Notes under the pieces: generated by a model
What the model was told of the DNA's origin: nothing
The model's input: the letters and a program-made list of their open reading frames with translations, nothing else
The model's database searches: none
NCBI GenBank assembly: GCA_964596165.1
Contig: CAZQTW010000004.1
Span: forward strand, 92,687 to 156,686
DNA from: CAYUQT01 sp964596165
GTDB taxonomy: Bacteria; Planctomycetota; Phycisphaerae; UBA1845; JAFGLZ01
Direction of reading: 5' to 3'
DNA length: 64,000 bases
Made by a program: the position numbers and the translations under genes
Shown here: positions 55,939 to 64,000 of the stretch, in pieces
Layout: every line of letters begins with the position of its first letter
How positions within the stretch are numbered: the first letter of the stretch is position 1

Positions 55939-56176
55939 AACGCTTTACGGATTTGGCTGCGAGTATTGCAGCGGCACGGTGCGTGAGAAGCGCGTGGACC
56001 GTGAGGTCTTCAACCATCCTCGGGGCGTTGTCATCCTCGAAAATGCTCCCATCGGCGAATGCGACGGGTGCCACGCGCACTACTACAGCGCAGCCGTGCT
56101 GAAGCGAGTGGAGTCTGTCATCAACGGCAGCGTCCCCTGCACGCATGTCGAGCAGGTTCCGGTGGCGAGCTACTGA
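55931..56176 (+). CDS. YgiT-type zinc-finger protein, antitoxin-like
   Basis: An 81-residue protein, ATG 55931 with GAGAAGG upstream. It contains two CxxC pairs, CEYCSGTV and CDGCHAHYY, and the strand-rich middle VVILENAPIGEC, as in the zinc-binding half of MqsA/YgiT antitoxins. The helix-turn-helix half of MqsA is missing, so it probably does not bind DNA by itself. The gene overlaps the DUF4258 gene; this pair is common in bacteria and is often listed as a toxin-antitoxin candidate. Confidence 0.8.
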   Translation: MAETLYGFGCEYCSGTVREKRVDREVFNHPRGVVILENAPIGECDGCHAHYYSAAVLKRVESVINGSVPCTHVEQVPVASY

Positions 56177-56227
56177 GCCACATCGATTCGTCTCCGCAGG
56201 AAGCCATCTGACTATTGTTTCTTTGCC

Positions 56228-56860
56228 ATGGATCAAGAAAGAGCGCCCACAACTGGCGTCGCCGAGCACCTAATGTGCCCGTGGTGTCAGTACGACCTAT
56301 TCGGGCTGCCGTGCGAGAAGGGTGTGGTGCGATGTCCCGAGTGTGGTCGGCTTTCAAAGACGAATCTTCTCCGTATTCCAACCAGAGTTCGCATCAAGCG
56401 GAGGCGGGGATTAGAAACACTACCGGCGTTGTGTTCGATCTGTTTCTGGATTTGCGCGTTTGCTGTAACAGCGTTTTCTATAGAGCTTGTTTCGATGAGA
56501 AGTTTTGTGGCTGAAATGCTGTATCTTGCGTGTGGGTCAGGTTTGGCTTGGTTGCTGAGTGTTCTCTTCTACGCCTGGCGGTACCGACTCGTCATCGGCG
56601 CGTTCGACGTACTTGTAAGTCTGCACGTCATTCTTCCACTGTTCGTATGCGGAATCCCGTTCTTCTTCTGCTGGTTCGGTTTTCTCGGGGGGATCCTTGG
56701 GGGGGACGCACCGGCAACCGTGGGATATGGACTGGCTTACGCCATTCTGGGGACTGCCATGCTCTACGCATCCAACCGACTCCTCAAGAGAGCGAGAAAG
56801 AAGATGAGTTACATGCTCGCCCAACTCGCGTGCAGAAAGGAGGGCAGCGCCATCCGATGA
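56228..56860 (+). CDS. Zinc-ribbon membrane protein, function unknown
   Basis: A 210-residue protein. The N terminus is a zinc ribbon, MCPWCQYDLFGLPCEKG followed by RCPECGR (about residues 16-42), then a basic stretch (RVRIKRRRG) and four hydrophobic helices (about 60-80, 88-110, 120-150 and 160-180). The design matches the protein at 1631 and many Phycisphaerae proteins. The basic stretch before the first helix predicts a cytoplasmic ribbon. No partner or activity is visible. Confidence 0.75.
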   Translation: MDQERAPTTGVAEHLMCPWCQYDLFGLPCEKGVVRCPECGRLSKTNLLRIPTRVRIKRRRGLETLPALCSICFWICAFAVTAFSIELVSMRSFVAEMLYLACGSGLAWLLSVLFYAWRYRLVIGAFDVLVSLHVILPLFVCGIPFFFCWFGFLGGILGGDAPATVGYGLAYAILGTAMLYASNRLLKRARKKMSYMLAQLACRKEGSAIR

Positions 56861-56906
56861 TCAGTACCCGATGTTCCACCTAAAGGGCCCTCTGTCGGCA
56901 ATAAGA

Positions 56907-58085
56907 CTACCGAGTAAGAACAATGAATCTCCCGCCGGGCAATTGCTTGACCAATCGCTTGAGTTGGAGCGTGGTCAAGGCGGCGGCGGTGGCGGCGGCC
57001 GAGAGGCCCGATGAATCGACGATCATCTCGATCGGCAGCGGGTCGGTGTCGAGCACGCTCAAGATACGTTCCTCGTTCGGCGTCAATGTGGGCATTGGGA
57101 ACGGGAGTTCGGTTTGCCCGGCTGCCTGAGGTGAAGCCGGATCGCCACGGAGCGCCTTGCCCACTTCGCCTAGTTCATCCAGGATGTCCGCCACGCAGGT
57201 GACCAAGCGGGCGGCGCCCTCGCGGATCAGCGAATTGGGTCCACGGCTGGTGGCGCAGTCGATCCGTCCGGGCAGGGCAAAGACTTCGCGATTGTATTCG
57301 CTGGCGTATCGGGCGGTGATCATGGCCCCGCTGCGTTCGCTGCCCTCGACGATCAGCGCCCCGAGCGACATACCGACGATGATGCGATTGCGTCGCGGGA
57401 AGTTGCCGGCATCGGGCGCGGTCTGCATAGGCAACTCGCTGACGACCGCTCCGGCCTGTTGGATCCGATCCGCCAGTTGGCGATGCTCGGGCGGATAAGT
57501 GTCGCACAGGCCATTACCCAGCACGGCGACCGTGCGACCACCGGCGGCGATCGCGCCCTGATGCGCGGCCGCATCAACGCCGTAGGCAAGGCCCGACACG
57601 ATCGTCAGCCCGGCCTGCGCCAGCGCTTCGGCGAAGCCCCTCGCCTGCTCCTGGCCGTAGTAGCTTGGCTTGCGACTGCCGACGATGGCCAGCGCCACGC
57701 CGTCCTGTCGCTGCAGGCGGCCTTTGATGTAGAGGCAGATCGGCCCGTCGGGCGTGTGCTTGAGCAGCGGCGGGTACTCGTCGTCCTCGGGGCAGATGAT
57801 TCGGACGTCGTTCTCGGCCGCCAGGGCGATCTCGCGATCGGCGTCATTAGAATCGGCCATACGGCGAATACTCTCTGAAATCGTCGGCCCGATTCTCTCA
57901 ACTTGCCGGAGTTCACGCGTTGATGCCTTCAAAACGGCCGTCGGACTGCCAAAACACTCCAGGAGTCTCCTGAGTGTGATGGGGCCAACCCCATCGGCGA
58001 GATGCAGTCGAAGGTAACTCCTGCCCATTTCGGAAATGGTCGGCGAATCTGACACGATCTTGCCCTCGGGGAAGTCGGGCGACAT
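56907..58085 (-). CDS. dprA: DNA processing protein DprA
   Basis: Start placed at 58085; Met codons at 58202 (open frame) and 58028 are alternatives. DprA loads RecA on incoming single-stranded DNA during natural transformation. The SAM/HhH region (LADGVGPITLRRLLECFGSP) precedes the Rossmann-like core: VALAIVGSRKPSYYGQ, TIVSGLAYGVDAAAHQGA, TVAVLGNGL, FPRRNRIIVGMSLGALIVEG and SGAMITARYA, followed by FALPGRID and a C-terminal winged helix (about 350-390). All conserved blocks are present. Divergent from the HD-domain gene. Confidence 0.95.
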   Translation of the reverse strand: MSPDFPEGKIVSDSPTISEMGRSYLRLHLADGVGPITLRRLLECFGSPTAVLKASTRELRQVERIGPTISESIRRMADSNDADREIALAAENDVRIICPEDDEYPPLLKHTPDGPICLYIKGRLQRQDGVALAIVGSRKPSYYGQEQARGFAEALAQAGLTIVSGLAYGVDAAAHQGAIAAGGRTVAVLGNGLCDTYPPEHRQLADRIQQAGAVVSELPMQTAPDAGNFPRRNRIIVGMSLGALIVEGSERSGAMITARYASEYNREVFALPGRIDCATSRGPNSLIREGAARLVTCVADILDELGEVGKALRGDPASPQAAGQTELPFPMPTLTPNEERILSVLDTDPLPIEMIVDSSGLSAAATAAALTTLQLKRLVKQLPGGRFIVLTR

Positions 58086-58140
58086 TATGGCGTATTGTCG
58101 ATCGGCTGGCGAGGCCAAAAATCCCGGAGATACGCTAACC

Positions 58141-58725
58141 ATGAACCGCGAGCAAGCCTGGCAACTCCTGACCGAGTTCACGAAGAACGAGTCGTTGATC
58201 AAGCACGCGTTGGCCGTCGAGGCGGCGATGCGACACTACGCCCGCCACTTCGGCCAGGACGAGGAGCTCTGGGGCGTCGTCGGACTGATTCATGATTTCG
58301 ACTACGAACAGTGGCCAACCCCGCCGGAGCACACGCGGAAGGGGGCCGAGGTCCTCCGCCGGCGGGGCGGGGATGAGGTCATCGTCACGGCCATGATGAG
58401 CCACGCCGACTGGAATCAGCAGCAATGTCCGCGGGATACGCCGCTTCGCAAGACGCTCTGGGCCGTCGACGAGCTCTGCGGTTTCGTGACGGCCTGTGCC
58501 CTGGTCCGACCCGAACGGTTGAACGGGATGACGCCGAAGAGCGTCCGCAAAAAGATGAAGACCGCGTCGTTTGCGGCGGCCGTCTCGCGCACGGACATCG
58601 AGAAGGGGGCCGAGTTGCTCGGCATACCGCTGGACGATCACATCGCCCACGTCATCGCCGCATTGCAGACGGTCGCCGAGCCTCTGGGGCTGTTGCCGTC
58701 CGCGCCGGGGACCACGAACAACTGA
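58141..58725 (+). CDS. HD-domain protein, putative metal-dependent phosphohydrolase
   Basis: A 194-residue cytoplasmic protein. Conserved HD residues: LIKHALAVEAAMRHYA (His), GLIHDFDYEQW (His-Asp pair), and MMSHADW (His), in the order of small HDIG proteins. It is the type widely conserved in bacteria with no settled substrate. ATG 58141 chosen because the protein begins with the conserved REQAWQLLTEF; 55 bp from the divergent dprA. Confidence 0.88.
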   Translation: MNREQAWQLLTEFTKNESLIKHALAVEAAMRHYARHFGQDEELWGVVGLIHDFDYEQWPTPPEHTRKGAEVLRRRGGDEVIVTAMMSHADWNQQQCPRDTPLRKTLWAVDELCGFVTACALVRPERLNGMTPKSVRKKMKTASFAAAVSRTDIEKGAELLGIPLDDHIAHVIAALQTVAEPLGLLPSAPGTTNN

Positions 58726-58846
58726 TTTGTAGGTTGGGGCGCTACGGTATCGACGGCGCGCGCGATCTAATGCCTCATTACGGATGAGAATGAGAGTCCA
58801 CTGGGAGAAGACTTCAATTTCGCCTCAATCCGGCGCGGGTTCCCAG

Positions 58847-59731
58847 TCACAACCCCAGCTCGGCCACGATTGGCCAGTGATCGGAAGGATACCGTTTCTT
58901 GTCGCCATAGACGGTCATGTCCACGGCCCAGTCATAAACGGACCATTTGCCCGCGCCACCGACGAAAATGTGGTCGATCCGCGACTCGGCCTTGTAGTCC
59001 GGGGCGGGGGACAGATTTGTGACGACCTGCTTCTTCGCAGAGATCTCGCGGGCATCCGTGAATTTCAGCCCATCCTGGCCGGTCGTCAGAATCGTGTACG
59101 CCTTCGACCCCGGCCGCGAATTGAGATCGCCGACGAAAATCACCGGCATCTGGGCGGCGAGCGCCGCGGTCCGTTTGAGAACCAGCGGCGAGCTAAGCTC
59201 CTGACTGGGCGAGTTGGGGTCGTAGTGCGTGCAGACAAAGAGTAGCTTCGCGCCGCTGATCTTCTCGCGCAGGACGGTCCAAACAACCAGGCGGGCGAGT
59301 TGGTACTTCTTCTCGCCACGGAATCCGGTAGTCATGGGAAGATCGGGAGTGGGGCTCAGCCAGTAGAGGCCCGACTCGACAAGTTCGAACCTGGCCTTAC
59401 GGTAATAGATGGCCGCGTCGGGGTACGAAAGCTTGCCTTTCTCGTAATAGAACACGCCGTAGTCGGGCAGCAAGTTGCGGATCTGTTCGGCCTCGGAGGC
59501 GTTTGTCAGTTCTTGAATGCCCAGGATGTCGGGATCATGCCGCTTGAAGATGTCGGCAAAGTAGCCCAATCGTTCCGTCCACGGATCGTATTCCTGCTTG
59601 TTGCAGAACGAGCAGAGCACGTTGAACGTCATGACCTTGATCCGACCGGAACTCTCGGCACGCGTTGCCGTACAGAAGAGGCCCGCCAGGGTTCCGGCCC
59701 AAACCACGCATCTTGTCCACTTACCACACAT
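58847..59731 (-). CDS. Secreted endonuclease/exonuclease/phosphatase-family protein
   Basis: A 294-residue exported enzyme (leader RCVVWAGTLAGLFCTATRA). The full EEP catalytic set is present: VMTFNVL (Asn), DILGIQELT (Glu), VCTHYDPNSPS (His, Asp, Asn), FVGDLNSRPGS (Asp, Asn), SRIDHIFVG and SDHWPIVAEL (Asp-His). It resembles Mg-dependent phosphodiesterases such as sphingomyelinase-like and inositol-phosphatase-like members. Being secreted, it probably scavenges phosphate or degrades extracellular DNA or lipids (inference). Confidence 0.88.
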   Translation of the reverse strand: MCGKWTRCVVWAGTLAGLFCTATRAESSGRIKVMTFNVLCSFCNKQEYDPWTERLGYFADIFKRHDPDILGIQELTNASEAEQIRNLLPDYGVFYYEKGKLSYPDAAIYYRKARFELVESGLYWLSPTPDLPMTTGFRGEKKYQLARLVVWTVLREKISGAKLLFVCTHYDPNSPSQELSSPLVLKRTAALAAQMPVIFVGDLNSRPGSKAYTILTTGQDGLKFTDAREISAKKQVVTNLSPAPDYKAESRIDHIFVGGAGKWSVYDWAVDMTVYGDKKRYPSDHWPIVAELGL

Positions 59732-59993
59732 AGTGACGTCTCCACAGGTTCGTCGGCACCATCTTCGGAAGCCCCCGTATTGTAGCGGCGAAAGAGATCT
59801 GTTTCTTCTCCTGCGGGCAAACGTGTTTCACCCCCGTCCGCGTCGGGTTCGCCGGGCATTTCGAGTGTCAGACTCGAAAGCAATCCGAACCGGTCTTGCA
59901 GGCGCCTTGCCAAGGGGGCTATGATGATCACCCACGCGATCCCTGAGTGCCCGTCAAGGTGTTCCAGGGGGGTGTGCCGAGGGTGACGTCAGC

Positions 59994-60830
59994 ATGGACA
60001 TGGACCACATAGCACCGCCGAAGATACCCGGTTATGAAGTGACGCAACAGATCGGGCGCGGCGGCGGCAGCATCATCTACGAAATCAAAGAGACCAAGAC
60101 GGGCAAGATCTCCGCGCTCAAGTTCGTCAGCCGCCAGATGGAAAAGGGCGCCCGGTTCTTCGAGCAGGTGGAGGCGGAGCACCGCCTGGGCCAGAAGGTC
60201 AACCATCCCAACCTCCGCAAGACGTTTCAGTTGCGCAAGAAGGGCATTCTGGCGGTACAGGAGATGTATCTCTGGATGGAACTCGTTCAGGGGCGGCCCT
60301 TGTCACGCAAGAGCGAGGACTTCAGCCGGCCGGTCCTGGCCTTGCTGAAGGCCGGCGCGGGGCTCCAGGCGATCCACCGCCTCCGGTTCATCCACGCCGA
60401 TTTCAACCCCAAAAACGTCATGGTGGCCGACGACGGGACCGTCAAACTCATCGACTACGGGCAGAGTTGCCAAGTAGGGACGGTCAAGAAGCGGGTCCAG
60501 GGTACCCTCGAATTCCTCGCACCGGAACAGGCCTTGAAGGGAATGCTTGATGTCCGGACGGATATCTTCAACTTCGGGGCGACCCTGTATTGGGCCCTGA
60601 CCGGGCAGACCATCGGCCTGCCGATGGTCGAGGCCAAGGGCGGCAAGAAGCCCGGGTGGCGGAAAATCACGCCGCCCCATGTCGTCAACACACGCGTCAG
60701 TCAGACGATGAGCGATATCGTGATGAAGTGTCTGGCCGAGAATCCGAGCGATCGGCCGGCGTCCCTCGATGAGATTCTGGGCGACCTGCACGTGGAACTG
60801 CGAGAGAGCCTCTTCGCTCGCGGCTCGTAG
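59994..60830 (+). CDS. Single-domain serine/threonine protein kinase
   Basis: A 278-residue cytoplasmic kinase with no membrane helix or sensor domain. The P-loop is IGRGGGSIIYEIK, the ATP Lys ALKFVSRQ, the catalytic loop HADFNPKNVM (HAD in place of HRD, Asp kept), the metal motif DYG rather than DFG, and the activation-loop end GTLEFLAPEQAL with FNFGATLYWALTG. All catalytic residues needed for phosphotransfer are therefore present. The target is unknown; coaD is 92 bp downstream. Confidence 0.9.
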   Translation: MDMDHIAPPKIPGYEVTQQIGRGGGSIIYEIKETKTGKISALKFVSRQMEKGARFFEQVEAEHRLGQKVNHPNLRKTFQLRKKGILAVQEMYLWMELVQGRPLSRKSEDFSRPVLALLKAGAGLQAIHRLRFIHADFNPKNVMVADDGTVKLIDYGQSCQVGTVKKRVQGTLEFLAPEQALKGMLDVRTDIFNFGATLYWALTGQTIGLPMVEAKGGKKPGWRKITPPHVVNTRVSQTMSDIVMKCLAENPSDRPASLDEILGDLHVELRESLFARGS

Positions 60831-60921
60831 ACCAAATCTCGTCGAACACATCCCGCCCGCAGGCGATCGTCGCTTGCGGGAGAGATTCGGCGGAGCTCAT
60901 CCGGCCCACGGAAACAAGCAT

Positions 60922-61431
60922 ATGCCCAAGACCTCTTCGACTTTGGCGGTCTTCCCCGGGGCGTTCGATCCGGTGACCTGCGGCCATCTCGATATCATCG
61001 AGCGAGGCCGGCGACTCTTTCCCAGACTCATCGTCGGTGTCGGACACAACCCCGAGAAGACCATGCTGTTCACGCCCGAGGAACGCGTGGCCATGATCCG
61101 TTCGTTGACGGCGAACATGCCGAACGTCACCGTGGAGCACTACGACGGCCTGACGGCGGATTTCGTTCGATCGGTCGGCGCCAACGTCATCCTGAGGGGC
61201 GTTCGGGATTTCGTCGACCTTCGAAACGAACTCCAACAGGCGAACACAAACCTGATCGTCGGCGGTATCGAAACGGTCTTTCTTCTCACATCCACGGAGC
61301 ATGCCCTTACGAGCAGCACGCTCATCAAGCAGATCGTCGAGATGGGCGGAGGCGATCCGTCGCGGCTGCAACGCATCGTTCCGCCGACGGTCGTCGAGAA
61401 GCTTCGCGAAAAACTCCACAAGAAATTCTGA
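60922..61431 (+). CDS. coaD: Phosphopantetheine adenylyltransferase
   Basis: A 169-residue enzyme for the fourth step of coenzyme A synthesis (4'-phosphopantetheine + ATP to dephospho-CoA). Start at ATG 60922 gives FPGAFDPVTCGHLDIIERG with the ATP-binding T-x-G-H site. Further motifs: VGVGHNPEKTMLF, VILRGVRDFVDLRNELQQAN (substrate loop) and TSSTLIKQIVEMGG. The length is as usual (about 160). It precedes the ThuA gene by 23 bp. Confidence 0.95.
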   Translation: MPKTSSTLAVFPGAFDPVTCGHLDIIERGRRLFPRLIVGVGHNPEKTMLFTPEERVAMIRSLTANMPNVTVEHYDGLTADFVRSVGANVILRGVRDFVDLRNELQQANTNLIVGGIETVFLLTSTEHALTSSTLIKQIVEMGGGDPSRLQRIVPPTVVEKLREKLHKKF

Positions 61432-61454
61432 TCCCTGCACGGGAGGAGCACAAA

Positions 61455-62186
61455 ATGCGCGGAACATCGTTGATAGCAGGCTTGGCGATCCTGGTGACGA
61501 TGACGGGGGTGGCGCTCGCCGAGGACGCTCCGGCCACAGAGCTCAAGGTCGTCTACTGGACCGGCGGCGTCGCCCACGACTATGACGCGATTACGGCGGT
61601 TCTGGTCGGGCCGGTGGCCAAGCTGATCCGGGCCGACATCACGGTGACCAAGGACGCGAACTTCCTCGATGCACCCGATGCGAAGAACCTCAATGTCATC
61701 TTCATGAATCACTGCTACGAGGACGACAAGGGCGTTCTGACCGAGAAGCAGAAGCAGACGCTGCTCGATCTGGTGAAAGGCGGCGTCGGCGTGGTGGCGA
61801 TCCACGCGTCGTACTACTCGTTCGTCAAGTGGGGCGAATACCACGAGTTCTTCGGCGCCCGGTTTACCAAGCACGGCAGCGCCAATGCCGTCGTCGTCGT
61901 GCGAACGGTGGACAAGAAGCACCCGATCACGAAGGACCTCGTCGACTCCTTCGAGGTGGTCACCGAGCTTTACCAATCGACGCCGCTGGAAAAGGATTGC
62001 CATGTCCTGGCGACGGCCAAGGAGAAAGGCACGGACCACGAATTTCCCTCGGTGTGGACGCGGATGTACGGCAAGGGCCGTGTGGTGACGCTTCTCGCGG
62101 GACATTTCCCCGATTCATTCAAGGGGGTCGATTTCCAGAAACAGATCGCCAACAGCGTCCTGTGGGCGGCGGGGCGATTGAAATAG
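61455..62186 (+). CDS. Secreted ThuA-like protein, second copy
   Basis: A 243-residue exported protein (leader RGTSLIAGLAILVTMTGVALA, GGGAGG before the ATG). ThuA landmarks: KVVYWTGGVAHDYDAI, NVIFMNHCYEDD, LLDLVKGGVGVVAIHASYYSF, KHPITKDL and YGKGRVVTLLAGHF. The glutamine amidotransferase Cys is absent, as usual in the family. It lies 64 bp before the fourth beta-propeller gene and may share its transcript, unlike the copy at 10265. Confidence 0.87.
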   Translation: MRGTSLIAGLAILVTMTGVALAEDAPATELKVVYWTGGVAHDYDAITAVLVGPVAKLIRADITVTKDANFLDAPDAKNLNVIFMNHCYEDDKGVLTEKQKQTLLDLVKGGVGVVAIHASYYSFVKWGEYHEFFGARFTKHGSANAVVVVRTVDKKHPITKDLVDSFEVVTELYQSTPLEKDCHVLATAKEKGTDHEFPSVWTRMYGKGRVVTLLAGHFPDSFKGVDFQKQIANSVLWAAGRLK

Positions 62187-62249
62187 ACCCGAAGCACGGG
62201 CACGAGTCACCCTTGCGGAACCTGCTCCCGGCAGGGGGAACCAAACACA

Positions 62250-63869
62250 ATGCCGGACCGACGTGTCTTGCTCCCACTGCTCGCGTTTTGCATGAGCGAC
62301 ATCCATGCGGCTCAGATCACCTCGCCGAGCGGACCCATCCGGTTGATACCCGGTCGCAAGCAACTCTTCCTCGACAACCACGTGGTCCGGGAGACGTCCA
62401 ACCTCCGCCGGACAATGCACCAACCGGAGAAGCGCGGCGCCGTGATCAGGCCCGACCTCCCGTCCGACGGCACGCTCGTCCAGATCCGTTGTGCGCCGGT
62501 GTGGGTGCCCGATGAGCAGGTGTACAAGATCATCTACACCGCCTACACGATGGACGATCACAGCCAGATCGGTCCGGCACTGGCGATCTCCAAGGACGGC
62601 CTCCGCTGGGAGAAGCCGCTGCTTGCGCAAATGCGCATCCGCGGCACCCGACAGAACAACCGCATCGTCGTCGACGCCGGTATCCGGTGGCCCCACAACT
62701 ACTTCGAAAACATCGAATACGATCCGGACGACCCGGACCCATCGCGCCGGTACAAGGGCCTGATCGGCGCGGAATGGCGGATCCCGGTGGTCAGCCCGGA
62801 CTGCATTCACTGGCGCAGGGTCGACACGACCTCCATGCCCTCGGGCGACGAATCGACGTTGACGTACGATCGCGAAAAGCGACGGTTCATGGCCGTGCTG
62901 AAGACCTGGAACCAGTATGGTCGCGCTTCCTCAATTGCCTTCAGCGAGGACTTCAAGCGGTGGACGAGGCCGCGGTTCCTCTTCGGAGCCGATGCCGAGG
63001 ATCAGCGACTCGCGCCGGATGTCATACGGACGTACATCGCGGATCCCGGTCTGGCCAAGCCCTTGTTCGTCGACCCCGATCCGGCCACCGGCCGGAAACC
63101 GCCCAAGGGCAGCCAGCCGACCTGGCGGGCCGAGTGCTACAACCTGGGTGTCTTCCCGTACGAGGGGCTCTATATCGGCATGCCCATGATGTATTACCCG
63201 ACGGGGACGTCTCTGCCGGCACGGAACAACACGGACGGCTTTCACCTGATCCAGTTGGCCATGACGCGGGACCTGGTGAACTGGACGCGACTGGGCGACC
63301 GGCAGCCGTTCATCGGACCGTCACGGATCGACAAGGGGCGGGTGGGCGTCTACGACCGCATCGAGTTGTGCGTGACGAATCGACCCGTCGAACGCGGCGA
63401 CGAGTTGTGGTTCTACTACGCCGGGCTGAAGTGGCGTGATCCGGTGTATGAGCTGAACGTCGACGGCACGCCGCGCGATCGCAAGACGCTCAGCGAGGAG
63501 GAACTGGCGGATCGGAAAGACGGCTGGGGGGCGGCCTGCGTGGCGGTCTTGCGCCGCGACGGGTTCATCTCGCTGGATGCCGACAGATCGGGCGGTTGCA
63601 TGGTCACTCGGCCGGTGATCTTTGCCGGGCGTACCCTCTTCCTGAATCTCGACGCCCCGGACGGCGAGGCGAGGGTGGACGTGTTGGACGAAAAGGGCAC
63701 CCCGATCGCGGGCCTGTCGGGCGAGGCGGTCGTTCCCGTGCGCGGCAACGCGGTTCGACTTCCGGTGCGGTGGCAATCCGGTGCCGACCTGAGCGGCCTG
63801 GTCGGCAAGACCGTGCGATTAAAGATTCACCTCAAACAGGCCCGCCTGTACGCCTTCTGGACGGAGTAG
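62250..63869 (+). CDS. Secreted beta-propeller glycosidase-like protein, paralogue 4
   Basis: A 539-residue exported member of the family found three times in tandem at 14965-19551. After a short leader (MPDRRVLLPLLAFCMSDIHA) come IPGRKQLFLDNHVVRE (the conserved first strand), propeller repeats (YKIIYTAYT, AISKDGLRWEKP, YKGLIGAEWR, AFSEDFKRWTRP, AMTRDLVNWTRL) and the C-terminal sandwich (LFLNLDAPDGEARVDV, LSGLVGKTVRLKIHL, LYAFW). It is most similar in outline to paralogue 2. Function unknown; probably acts on or binds a glycan. Confidence 0.72.
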   Translation: MPDRRVLLPLLAFCMSDIHAAQITSPSGPIRLIPGRKQLFLDNHVVRETSNLRRTMHQPEKRGAVIRPDLPSDGTLVQIRCAPVWVPDEQVYKIIYTAYTMDDHSQIGPALAISKDGLRWEKPLLAQMRIRGTRQNNRIVVDAGIRWPHNYFENIEYDPDDPDPSRRYKGLIGAEWRIPVVSPDCIHWRRVDTTSMPSGDESTLTYDREKRRFMAVLKTWNQYGRASSIAFSEDFKRWTRPRFLFGADAEDQRLAPDVIRTYIADPGLAKPLFVDPDPATGRKPPKGSQPTWRAECYNLGVFPYEGLYIGMPMMYYPTGTSLPARNNTDGFHLIQLAMTRDLVNWTRLGDRQPFIGPSRIDKGRVGVYDRIELCVTNRPVERGDELWFYYAGLKWRDPVYELNVDGTPRDRKTLSEEELADRKDGWGAACVAVLRRDGFISLDADRSGGCMVTRPVIFAGRTLFLNLDAPDGEARVDVLDEKGTPIAGLSGEAVVPVRGNAVRLPVRWQSGADLSGLVGKTVRLKIHLKQARLYAFWTE

Positions 63870-63886
63870 GGGGGAGATGTAGGGCG

Positions 63887-63989
63887 GGCTATGCCGGCCG
63901 GGCTGACGTTGGACAATCGCATTAATTGAAAGGCGGGTGGAACCCGCCCCTGGAGTTTGGCACTTTCAAGCCCGATCCATAGCATAGCC
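63887..63989. repeat. Intergenic region with inverted repeat arms and a small hairpin
   Basis: GGCTATGC (63887-63894) is the reverse complement of GCATAGCC (63982-63989). Between them GGCGGGT (63932-63938) and ACCCGCC (63942-63948) form a perfect 7-bp hairpin with a 3-base loop. No T tract follows, so a rho-independent terminator is unlikely; it looks like a short intergenic repeat element cut by the window edge. Confidence 0.4.
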
Positions 63990-64000
63990 GGGCTCTGATC

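Overview
The window looks like a piece of a GC-rich Gram-negative chromosome, most probably a planctomycete of the Phycisphaerae type (inference). The signs are seven sulfatase-superfamily genes, many secreted glycosidase-like proteins with Sec or Tat leaders, two membrane proteins with a CxxC/CPEC zinc ribbon at the N terminus, heptose genes for lipopolysaccharide (hldE, gmhB), and frequent GTG starts. I saw no tRNA, rRNA, CRISPR array, insertion sequence or phage gene.

Layout. 0-11 kb: the end of a LutB-LutC fusion for L-lactate oxidation, a zinc-ribbon membrane protein, a GH29 alpha-L-fucosidase, a phytoene-desaturase-like flavoprotein, a GH36-like alpha-galactosidase, a phospholipase-C-like surface protein, a methyltransferase and a ThuA protein. 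11-13.3 kb: gmhB-hldE. 13.5-14 kb: a decayed sialidase-like gene. 14.1-27.9 kb: a tightly packed, translationally coupled operon behind a strong promoter with an 18-bp perfect palindrome. It encodes a GntR regulator, three tandem paralogous secreted beta-propeller proteins, a sodium:solute symporter, an HpcH/HpaI aldolase, an isopropylmalate/tartrate-type dehydrogenase, an aldehyde dehydrogenase, a 2-hydroxyacid dehydrogenase, an enolase-superfamily dehydratase and a sialidase-like protein. It reads as a complete release-import-catabolise locus for a sugar acid.

28-42 kb: a sulfatase-rich region with six sulfatases (one has Phe in place of the formylglycine Cys), an esterase plus a truncated esterase copy, a Tat-exported TIM-barrel-like protein, a neutral-ceramidase-like protein, a VapBC module, and fragments of a sialate O-acetylesterase and another unidentified gene. 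42-56 kb: a B12-binding radical SAM protein, a membrane-anchored sulfatase-superfamily protein, an SGNH hydrolase, a parallel-beta-helix surface protein, a large DUF5696/GH101-like protein with a second aldolase, a creatininase-family hydrolase, and a DUF4258/YgiT-type pair. 56-64 kb: mostly housekeeping (dprA, HD protein, nuclease/phosphatase, Ser/Thr kinase, coaD), then a second ThuA protein and a fourth copy of the beta-propeller family.

Together the genes suggest a scavenger of sulfated, fucose- and galactose-containing glycans. Sulfatases, esterases and glycosidases act outside the cytoplasm, the symporter imports products, and the dehydratase-aldolase-dehydrogenase set turns sugar acids into pyruvate and small acids; the lactate oxidation protein at the left edge could drain lactate. 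Substrate and step order are inference. The observations I would follow first are the 14-28 kb operon and its operator, the Cys-to-Phe sulfatase, a shared C-terminal Cys-helix-Arg anchor on two surface proteins 40 kb apart, and a graveyard of decayed glycan-degradation genes between the intact ones.
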